Source of the DNA: Dryas octopetala
Taxonomy: Eukaryota; Streptophyta; Magnoliopsida; Rosales; Rosaceae
Reading direction: 5' to 3'
Assembly: GCA_963921425.1 (NCBI GenBank)
Contig: OY992836.1
Location: forward strand, 8,943,825-9,007,824
Length of the DNA stretch: 64,000 nt
The position numbers and the translations under genes are program-made. The notes under the pieces are model-generated. The model worked only from the letters and a program-made list of their open reading frames with translations. It made no database searches and had not been told where the DNA came from. Shown here in pieces: positions 55,702-64,000 of this stretch (its first letter is position 1; each line of letters begins with the position of its first letter).

Positions 55702-57471
55702 TTATGTTTGCTGCATTTCCTTAATAATAACATGTTTTGACATTAGGCCTCTCTCAACCATATGATCCCAAAATAGACGTATGATGTCATTATCACTAGC
55801 ATAAGAAGCACTGAAGGATCTATAGATCTTGCGGGTTACCATCAACCTCCTTTTGTACATTTCATCTAACATCACTGAAACTACACTTGACTTTCCTGCT
55901 TTCAAGTAAGCATATGCAAGACTAGTATACACAACACTGTCTCCTGATATACCCTTCTCTTGCATAATACTGAAAACCTTTTCAGCACCATCAACTCTTT
56001 CTTGTTTACATAACCTTCTTATTAATGCCCTGTACAGTGAGACATCAACACAAAGACCTTTCCTAACAAACTCATCTGGCAGTCCTATAACTGCTTCTTC
56101 ATTCCCTCTGTTGCAGTAACCATCTACAATCCATGTGTAGGTGCAATAACTAGGGGAAAATCCTGCGTCAAGCATGCTAAATAAAAGATCTTTAGCACTG
56201 TCCATCTCTAGGACCTTGCAAAATCCATGAATGAGTGCTTTATATGTAAACTCGTCCAGCTTCAATCCAGCTGCCAACATCCTGTCCTTCACTTTCACTG
56301 CAGAGCTCATATCTCCTATCTTGCAATAAGCATTAATCAATGTGTTACATGTAACATTGTCAGGCTCAACTTTCCTATCACTCATTTCATTCAAGAGTTT
56401 ATTTGCATCCCTCATCCTGCCTTCTTCGCACAACTTGCGGAGAATTGAATTATAAGTAACAACTCCAGGATACAACCCCCTATCCTTCATAACCTCGCAC
56501 AATCTTAAAGCTTCTTCTAGGTCATTCACTCTACAATACCCATCAATTAATGTGGTGTAAGTTACATGATTTGGAATAGCACCTTTGATTTCGCGGAAAA
56601 GTTTCACAGCTTCTCTCATCCTACCTTCTCTACAAAACCCATACATGAGAGAATTGTAAGTAATCATATCAGGACTAACTCCTGATCTTCCCATTCTATC
56701 TTGTACAGACAAAGCTTCATAGTGCATACCCCTTTTGGAATACAGTGATATCAACGTATTATAGGTGAAAATATCAGGAAAGACACACTTCAATTCCATT
56801 TCACTCATCAAACTTTCTGCCTTCTCTATATCCCCAGACTTGCAGCAAGCATGAATCAACACATTGTATACATGAACATTCGGGACAACCCCGGCCTGGA
56901 TCATCTTCTTGTAAACTTTCCATACCATATTGGTCCACCTATCTTTAACCAAAGAACTCAATAACACAGTACAAGCATGCAAATGAGGCTTAAACCCATG
57001 TACCCTCATGTGCTCTAAAACCTGAAGTGCATCTTGGGTCATCTTAGAATTAGCATAAAATATCACAAGCCAGCTCAAAACATGTGCATTGACATCTGGG
57101 TCATCTTGGGTCGGAACCAAAGCATTCAAAACCGACGGTGATGACAAGAAATCCTTAAGGGCAATTTTTTCAAGCAATTGCTGCGCAGGTTTAAAGTATC
57201 TGTGCTTAGTGAGGATGTGAATCATGCTCCACGAGCATTGCAAGGAGTGCTTGTAAGTGGGTATTGTTTCAACCCACTTGAAGAAAGCCCAAGAAAGAGA
57301 AGGACCATAGCCATAGAGTGAGAGTTGTAGGAGTACCTGGTGAATGGTCGCTGTGCTGAGACTAGAACCAACCTTGGGTCTCAAGAGGTTGCTCCACTGA
57401 CCCTTTACTACAACTGCGCAGAGACTCTGAATGAATTGGGTCTCACCAGTCAATGAAACTAAAACAGCCAT
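55702..57471 (-). CDS. P-class pentatricopeptide repeat protein, At5g38730-like
   Basis: Intronless, 589 residues. After an N-terminal segment of about 120 residues there are roughly twelve 35-residue PPR units, with typical phrases such as VYNVLIHACCKSGDIEKAE, TYNTLISLYSKRGMHYEAL and TYTTLIDGYCRVNDLEEAL. There is no E, DYW or SMR extension, so it is P class. Such proteins bind one RNA base per repeat and act in organelles on processing, stability or translation of transcripts. The whole-length pattern, including the ends (HSLQCSWSMIHILTKH; SASYASDNDIIRLFWDH), resembles Arabidopsis At5g38730 as I remember it; this needs an alignment. The N-terminus has few acidic residues and may be an organelle-targeting signal, more likely mitochondrial. 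A small foldback transposon lies about 220 bases upstream of the start codon. Confidence 0.9.
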   Translation of the reverse strand: MAVLVSLTGETQFIQSLCAVVVKGQWSNLLRPKVGSSLSTATIHQVLLQLSLYGYGPSLSWAFFKWVETIPTYKHSLQCSWSMIHILTKHRYFKPAQQLLEKIALKDFLSSPSVLNALVPTQDDPDVNAHVLSWLVIFYANSKMTQDALQVLEHMRVHGFKPHLHACTVLLSSLVKDRWTNMVWKVYKKMIQAGVVPNVHVYNVLIHACCKSGDIEKAESLMSEMELKCVFPDIFTYNTLISLYSKRGMHYEALSVQDRMGRSGVSPDMITYNSLMYGFCREGRMREAVKLFREIKGAIPNHVTYTTLIDGYCRVNDLEEALRLCEVMKDRGLYPGVVTYNSILRKLCEEGRMRDANKLLNEMSDRKVEPDNVTCNTLINAYCKIGDMSSAVKVKDRMLAAGLKLDEFTYKALIHGFCKVLEMDSAKDLLFSMLDAGFSPSYCTYTWIVDGYCNRGNEEAVIGLPDEFVRKGLCVDVSLYRALIRRLCKQERVDGAEKVFSIMQEKGISGDSVVYTSLAYAYLKAGKSSVVSVMLDEMYKRRLMVTRKIYRSFSASYASDNDIIRLFWDHMVERGLMSKHVIIKEMQQT

Positions 57472-57693
57472 GTGAAATTTTCCGAAAGAGTGAGCTTTTG
57501 TTGAAGTTCTTGTCTATTTGCGTTCATTCATCTCCAACTGAGAAGTGAGAATAAAAGAGCAAAACTTTTGGATGGAAGGGAAGGTATGGAATCAAACAAA
57601 GAAAAACTGAGGCTTGGTTTGTTAATGGTGTTAAAAGAAACTTTTTCCAAAGCCCAATGAAAATTGAGAACCCAACCCAACTCAAAAGTCAAA

Positions 57694-58088
57694 GGGATTA
57701 ATGTCATTTTGCTCCCCAGACTATTACACATGTATCAGTTTGCTCCCCAGACTTCTAATTTGGAAAATTAAGGACCCTGACTTTTTCAATTTTGCCAATT
57801 AAGGTTATTCCGTCAATTTATACATTTTTCATCTAAAATGTCGAGATGATCAAGCAAAATTTAGCAAGAAATAAAAGAGGAAAAATGATGCATGAGGAAA
57901 AAATGATAAGATCTAATTGGAAGGGACCATTTTGCCCTCAAAGATTTGGATAAAAAATGTGTAAATTGACAAAAGAACCTCAATTGGCAAAATTGAAAAA
58001 GTCAGAGTCCTTAATTTTCCAAATTAGAAGTCTGGGGAGCAAACTGATACAAGTGTAATAGTCGGGGGAGCAAAATGGTATTAATCCC
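57694..58088. mobile_element. Foldback Mutator-like element, 395 bp, upstream of the PPR gene
   Basis: Inverted arms of about 150 bases (GGGATTAATGTCATTTTGCT at the left, its near complement at the right) are flanked by perfect 9-bp repeats AAAGTCAAA (57685-57693, 58089-58097). Non-coding. Confidence 0.88.
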
Positions 58089-58097
58089 AAAGTCAAA

Positions 58098-58802
58098 ACG
58101 ACTACTGTAGGTTTGGTATGGATTTGGAACTTTGGATCAGTCTCAATTTATGATCTTGTGAGAAAGCTAATCAATCCAAACCTTGTTAGGGAGTTAAGAG
58201 GATTTGTACTCAGTTTTTTTTTGGGTCGAATTTGTACTCAAAGTTGTTCAAGAAAAACAAAGATAAATATTAAATTAATCAACTATGTAATTGATATTCT
58301 CCTTTTCAACATACCAATCATCCAGATTAGCATTAGTTTTCTAGTTGATCATCCAAATTTAGCATATTTTTTAGTTGAGAATTCGAAGTGATTCAACTGT
58401 GGTGGTTGGGAGGATTAAAAATTCCATATAACGGGTACGTATATGCCATTGTTATAGCTAAAAGATCTCGGCAACGTGGACAATGACGACCCAAATCAAC
58501 TACAACATGTCTTGTTGTAAGCGAGTTTTCCGACCTTTGGCGTGAGCGTGGGCGTGCCACTATTCGGCTTTGAGTGGCTATAAATAGAAAAAAAAATAAC
58601 AGTTGATACAAAAATAAAATGTAATGCATCAAATAAATTATTTAACTACTAACTAATGATTGTACGATAAAAAAAATGTTCGAAAAACTCATCTAAATTC
58701 TTTTCTTGCCTAGAATTGATTAGGACTTTAAACATGAACAACCAACAAAAATAAATAAAAGAGCAACAAGACTTTAATTGAAAGCTAATGAAAAATAACA
58801 TT
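58098..58802. other. Intergenic region, no gene seen
   Basis: AT-rich except for a slightly GC-richer patch at about 58470-58575 whose origin I do not recognise. Confidence 0.45.
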
Positions 58803-58807
58803 AATAT

Positions 58808-59726
58808 TGTTTCCCCTAAAAATTACGGCAAAAATGGCTGGATCTTTAGCAAAGAACCATTGTAGTCCTTTTAATGATTTGCGGGTGTGCTACTACTTTT
58901 CGGCCGAGAGACCGACTGTAGAGTTTTGTGATTGAGTACATTGATGTATTGCGTCGTGACCTAACCACTAACCAAACAATTGCTCAGCGAAAAAGGAACA
59001 TGAAACTCACCTAAGCTCTTGATTGCCTTGATTCTCAAGGACTTCAGATACTTGGTGAAACGATGACTGTATACTCGAAATTAAAGATGCGGTGGATGGT
59101 GCTTAAGTGATTTGATGCAAAGAAAAATTATGAACTTTGATGTAAAAAGAATGAGTAATTTGATTGTCTTGAAACTGAGTAACAATGGTAGTTCGAATCA
59201 CAAATCTCATACTAAAAGCAAACTAGAATAAAAAAAAATCACACCTTAAAACATAATCAATACTAAGAATAATCAGAATCTTAACAGAGCAAAAACTAAG
59301 AACAAAGTTCTAAGATCTAAAGGAAACAAAGAACACATTGTGATCTTGAGAATTTTGAGAAAATTATCGAAAAGCTTGTGCTTGATTTTTGTGAGATGTG
59401 TTGAGAAAGATTTCTGAATATTGATGCTTTGTTTATATAGTGATCAATCCTGTAGGGTTAGGAAACTCTTTCCTTGTTACTTTCGAACTCCTTTATTATT
59501 TTTCCTTCACGCCAAAGTTATTGCTATGTTGCCTTATTCAGAACTCCTAATCTCTGAAGGACTCTCGGCATAACTGGACTTCTCTTGATTAATCTTTTCG
59601 ACTTGGGCTTTGACTCTTGGGCTTGCTTGCATAAAAAACTTGGGCTTAGGCATCCACTAGGCTTCATTAACAAAAACAACGGGCTTGGCCATGATCTCGG
59701 CCCATGACCAAGTTAGGGTGTAAACA
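58808..59726. mobile_element. Solo LTR, copy 2 (919 bp)
   Basis: Same sequence family and termini (TGTTTCCCC…GTGTAAACA) as 32382-33280, flanked by a perfect 5-bp duplication AATAT (58803-58807, 59727-59731). The perfect flanks show that it is a complete insertion event that lost its interior by LTR recombination. Confidence 0.9.
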
Positions 59727-59888
59727 AATATAAACTTTATACCAAGAAGTGTTCTTGGTAGAACTAAAAGACAAAGAAATTGAAATAAAAATAAGAGAAA
59801 TTAACGACAACTACGATGACGACTACAAATAAAAGCCTCAAGAGACTATGAACACTAAAATATTGAGAGACTTTGATAGTAAAAAGTT

Positions 59889-60212
59889 GTTGGGTTGAAT
59901 TGATTTGTTCGTTAGAGGGGTTGTGTATGTCCTCATAAGCTTTCCTTTATAGTAGTTTACTTGCTTAGTTCTTAAAACTTTCAATAGGATACATCCACAT
60001 GTCTGGTTAAAATGACTTATACTTGAGTGGTAAACAATTGTAAAAAAATTGTTGGGTTGAATTGATTTGTTCGTTGGAGGGATTGTGTGTGTCCTCGTAA
60101 GCTTTCCTTTATAGTAATTTATTTGCTTAGTCCTTAAGACTTTTAATAGGATAAATCCACATGTCTGATCAAAATGACTTATACTTTAATGACTTATACT
60201 TGAGTGGTGACT
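59889..60212. repeat. Two tandem copies of a 162-bp unit
   Basis: Units start GTTGGGTTGAATTGATTTGT at 59889 and 60051 and are about 90% alike; the second ends with an extra ATGACTTATACT partial repeat. Confidence 0.85.
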
Positions 60213-61120
60213 GTCCATGAGCTAAAAATTAGCTAGATTGATAAGCATGCATTGCATTGTGCTCAGCTAATGGCCGGCCGAGAGAACACCCAAAAGCTCT
60301 GCCGAGAGCTTATACTGCAATTGGTGTGATGTTTATTGCCTATTATGGTCCAAAGATCTTGATAAGGCCTTGGAAATCATTTCCAACTTTCCACGTGATG
60401 TTACTCTTATAAATTACTTCTTGGCCAAATAGTAACGTACTGATGCTCACACATCTAGTATCTCATGACTTTCTCCATTATTTGTCAAATGCCAACTAAT
60501 GATTTGAGCCAAGTGTCAACCTTCCACTGTCACATCTCTTTTTCTAAATGCTACACAACAAGCCCACTGCATAGTCTGCATCAACCAAGCTTTCATCTAA
60601 GTCGGCAGCAAGGAAACTATTTTGAATACAATTTTTATTTATGTGGGTCATGAGTCATGACTCAATTTTGGAGGGGTAGAAACAACCATTTGATCTAATA
60701 CACATAATGAGAGAAATAAATATATAATAGATAAATGAAAGACACAACAAAATTCAAATCCTTTTAAGAAATTCGACTCAAGTTCTCCATCCCATCCAAT
60801 TGTGGATAGTTGCTACCTACAAGGTGAGGGGTTCAATTACATACATCACATATGAAGTTTCCAGTTTTAGTGAAAGAAAAGAATAAAATTCTTCTATGGG
60901 TATATCTAACTTGGGTAAATTACATTTTGATATCTTATGTTTGTATCGTTTTTAATTAGTGTTGGTGCATCTTGAGACATTTCAATGTGCATCTTGAAAT
61001 GTGCACGTTTAGATATCTAATATAGATATCTAATAGTGCAAAGTGAACCTTGAGATAAAAAAGAATTCACTGAATCTTGATACTAACAAAAGTACCAAAC
61101 CATAAAATAGTTCAATATTT
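60213..61120. other. Intergenic region, no gene seen
   Basis: AT-rich with a few CCGAGAG phrases near 60275-60310. Nothing recognised. Confidence 0.45.
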
Positions 61121-61125
61121 ATTTA

Positions 61126-61489
61126 TGATAGAATTAGAGCATTCAACCCAAAACCAATTAGCAATGGGTGGAGAGGCCCAAGACTTATAAACACATATGC
61201 TAAGCCTTAGTTTTCCGATGTGGGACATTGCTCCACATTACTCTCAACACGCCCCCGCACGTGTGGCGATATTTTGAGCCTTACACGTGAACAAATTGTA
61301 TTGGGTGACGTGGGAGCACGTGTGGCCGTTGGGCCTTACACGCGGATAACCAAGCTCTGATACCATGATAGAATTAGAGCATCCAACCCAAAACCAATTG
61401 GCAATGGGTTAAGAGGCCCAAGACTTATAAACACATATGCTAAGCCTTAGTTTTCCGATATGGGACATTGCTCCACATTACTCTCAATA
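61126..61489 (-). mobile_element. Complete TRIM retroelement (364 bp)
   Basis: Two 124-bp LTRs (61126-61249 and 61366-61489) enclose 116 bases. On the minus strand the 5' LTR is the right-hand one; directly after its end comes TGGTATCAGAGC (61365-61354), the primer-binding site for initiator methionine tRNA. A G-rich stretch (CGTGCGGGGGCG) precedes the other LTR as polypurine tract. Perfect 5-bp target duplications ATTTA flank it (61121-61125, 61490-61494). It encodes nothing and depends on other elements for movement. Confidence 0.93.
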
Positions 61490-61494
61490 ATTTA

Positions 61495-62042
61495 CAGATT
61501 CAAACAATACATATTAATAACTGAAAACAAAAATAGTAATTTTCTTCATACAATTACCGTTAAACAAGTTTTTCTTATCAAAAAAGTTACTCGTATTTGA
61601 TATTAATCTAGTTCGTTTAGTCTCATATTAGTATATCATGTCATATACTAATTCATGTTAAGTAGTGATGAAACCAAAATTTGCTAACTTTCTTGTGAAT
61701 TCAAGTTTTGTTTATATATTCTTGGCCAAAAAAAAAAAGTTTTGTTTATAAATTGTCACATCTGAGATTATTAGTTTTAAAAAAATTGGTACCACTCACT
61801 TGTATTTATCTACGTATTTTCGAGACACGTGTCTCTTTTTAAAATTTTGGTGGGTAGCAGTAGCATGTTGCAACATCCGAGATCTTTCTCTTCTCTTGTT
61901 TCGAAAATGACAAAATGTTACGGCATTGGCATTTACTTTACCATTTATTTATTTATTTTCTCCTTCATTCGAAATTCAAACAATATCTTAAAACCCAACC
62001 CAAAGAAAAAAACACAACACAGAGACAACAACACCACCAACA
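61495..62042. other. Promoter region of the DUF4057 gene
   Basis: No gene. AT-rich, changing to an A/C-rich leader (ACAACACAGAGACAACAACACC) right before the start codon. Confidence 0.5.
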
Positions 62043-63979
62043 ATGGAGAGAAGCACACCAGTGAGAAAGCCTAACAGAGACACTGCCGATCTGTTGACCT
62101 GGAAAGAGGGTCAACGCTCCGACTCTCCCGCCACCGCATCCTCCAACCACCGTTCTCATCAGGTTACACTTACACTCACACTTTGTAGTCAATTTCTTCC
62201 TTCTTTTTCTTTTTTTCTTTCTTGCTTAAGTTGAGGAAGCTAATTAAGCTCACCACGTGGTGCATTTTCAGCCGTCAGAGGGAATCAGCAAGGTGCTCCA
62301 TGGAGGTCAGATCACAGATGAAGAAGCTCATAGCCTCAACAAAAAGTAAGATCTGTTTTGTGATCGATGTCAGATCTAGTAATGCATGCTTCATTATTAA
62401 TTTCTTATGTTTTCTGCAATACCCAATAGTCTGCTCAACTCATCAAGCAAATTGAGCTGAAAATTTTCTGTTTTTTGACCAGGAAATACTTGGTTTGATT
62501 ATTGTGTACGCATGCATGAGTGTGTGAAAGCCATTTGCAGTACCCAAAATAGTTTTCTTTGTTTCAAGTTTACCCAACCCATCTTAGATCCACAAAATAT
62601 CAGTACTTTATGTATATGGTGGTTAATAGTTATTGTATATCTAGTGGGTCCTTGTAGCTCCAATGTTAGAGGGCACACTTAATTCAAAGTCAGAGTTCTA
62701 ATTGTAGATTTGTAGAAAGTTGAGCATTCAACCCAAAACTAACTAATTAGCAATGGTTGGAGAGACCCATGATATTATTGATTGTAATGCAAAATTTTAC
62801 ATTTTCGGCCTGGGATTTTCTCTTAACACCAACATCCCCGCCTCTCCTTTGAACAGAAAAAGAAATGGTTATTGTATGTATAGTGAAGGGATGCTGGAAT
62901 GGTTTGATCATGTCATCTCCTACTTAATTTCAGGAAGCCTTGTTCAGGGTATAAATTAAAGGAGATTACTGGAAGTGGCATATTTGCAGCCGGTGGCAAC
63001 AATGCTGCACCAGAATCTGATGCTGCTAATTCTAACAAAAAAACAGGGCTGCGTGTTTATCAGAAAGCACTCAATGGAATTAGTCAAATATCATTCAGTG
63101 TTGATGAACATGTCACACCCAAGAAGCCTACCTCCGTTCCTGAGGTAGCAAAGCAGCGTGAATTGAGTGGGACATTGCAATCTGACTTGGATTCAAAGTC
63201 GAAAAAGCATATATCATATGCCAAGTCCAAGGAGCTCACTGGAAATGACATCTTTGGTCCTCCTCCTGAAATTATGCCTCGATCAATTGCTGCTGCTCAC
63301 ACCCAGGAAGCTAGAGAAACCAAAGACATGGGGGAGCCTGCACCGCGAAATCTACGCACATCTGTCAAAGTTTCAAATGTGAGTTCACTGTTTCTATTTG
63401 TTTCTGTGAATGAACTTATCATATCTTCATTTGGCTGGTCCAATTTTGATAGTTTCGTTAATTAGGAACTACAACACTTGTTCAAATTGGACCTTCATAA
63501 ATATACTTTGAGCTATGCACTTGAGGGGTAATGTTCTCTGATCAAGAGGAACATATTGTCCACATTGATAGCATGACAACATATCCTGCTGGAAAAGTGT
63601 TTCCTTGTAACACAGATTGATATCACTCTGCTGGATAATGTTAGACTATATGGTAAGAGAACATTTTTCGACAATCCAGTATTGAACTTTATTTTTGTTC
63701 ACGCAGCCTGCTGGAGGTCAGAGTAAAATCATGTTCAGTGAGGAACCTGTTGTCAAGTCTGCAAAGAAAATACATAACCAGAAATTTGCTGAGCTGACGG
63801 GAAATGATATATTTAAGGGTGATGTTCCTCCAGGATCTGCTGAAAAACCATTAAGTACGGCGAAGCTGAGAGAAATGAGTGGTAGCAACATCTTTGCTGA
63901 TGGAAAGGCAGCATCCAGAGACTATCTAGGTGGTGTGCGCAAGCCCCCTGGTGGAGAGAGCAGCATTGCCTTGGTTTAA
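62043..63979 (+). CDS. DUF4057 family protein
   Basis: Four exons (62043-62162, 62272-62345, 62934-63378, 63707-63979) with GT/AG introns keep one frame and give 303 residues. The start MERSTPVRKPNRDTADLLTW and the following GISKVLHGGQITDEEAHSLNK are hallmarks of the plant DUF4057 family. A short motif, L-T-G-(N/S)-(D/G/N)-IF, recurs: KEITGSGIF, KELTGNDIF, AELTGNDIF and REMSGSNIF. Such repeated motifs, together with a lack of predicted fold, suggest a mostly disordered scaffold or binding protein; the family has no established biochemical role that I know of. The PVRKP start and repeat style recall microtubule-associated SPIRAL1-type proteins, but this is only a resemblance. Intron 2 contains a decayed LTR like that of the TRIM at 61126. 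The stop is 21 bases before the window edge, so the 3' untranslated region is cut off. Confidence 0.87.
62708..62845 (-). mobile_element. Decayed TRIM-type solo LTR in intron 2 of the DUF4057 gene
   Basis: GAGCATTCAACCCAAAACTA, then AGCAATGGTTGGAGAGACCC and CTCTTAACACCAACATCCCC parallel the LTR and adjacent internal bases of the TRIM 1.5 kb upstream, with many changes. No clean ends. Confidence 0.5.
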
Positions 63980-64000
63980 CTCAAAGTCTCTAACTTGTTA

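Noticed and set aside
62222-62455. Reading frame overlapping exon 2 of the DUF4057 gene
   Set aside because: It is in a different frame from the exon and crosses consensus splice sites; the four-exon model gives the family protein without gaps.

Overview
The window reads as nuclear DNA of a eudicot plant: AT-rich intergenic DNA, GT-AG introns, plant-only gene families (MUR3-type GT47, P-class PPR, CYSTM, DUF4057) and dense small transposons. The repeat style would suit a woody rosid such as a Rosaceae species, but that is only a guess; nothing here fixes the species.

Left part (1-31 kb). After one small CYSTM gene come six intronless genes, all on the minus strand, for MUR3-like family-47 glycosyltransferases (type II Golgi membrane proteins with an exostosin domain, probable xyloglucan galactosyltransferases). 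They form subgroups in the order A (3207-4670), B1, C1, B2, C2, D (29326-30837). B1/B2 and C1/C2 are near-identical pairs made by one head-to-tail duplication of an 8.6-kb unit (4961-13590 and 13591-26107). Its junction lies in the promoter of C1 and shows 3-bp microhomology. Because the two units can be compared base by base, later insertions can be read against an empty site. The clearest are a 5.4-kb PIF/Harbinger transposon (18743-24129) with two decayed genes, and a 200-bp MITE (11047-11246).

Middle part (31-44 kb). This is mostly repeats: a solo LTR, a Tourist-like MITE with an internal 131-bp tandem repeat, hAT-like elements and LTR-like fragments. It also holds the first of two duplicated genes for a small C2-domain protein (39962-40561; sister at 53715-54314).

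Right part (44-64 kb). There is a three-exon 2-oxoglutarate/Fe(II) dioxygenase gene of the ACC-oxidase-homolog type, followed 6 bp after its stop codon by a second Harbinger relative. Then come a dead Ty1/copia element, the second C2 gene, an intronless PPR gene resembling Arabidopsis At5g38730 (minus strand), a second copy of the solo LTR, a complete 364-bp TRIM retroelement, and a four-exon DUF4057 gene that ends just inside the window.

No prokaryote-style system, CRISPR array or RNA gene was found. The most informative object is the GT47 cluster, where one dated duplication gives paired alleles of genes, promoters and transposon insertion sites, with signs that the duplicates evolve unequally.
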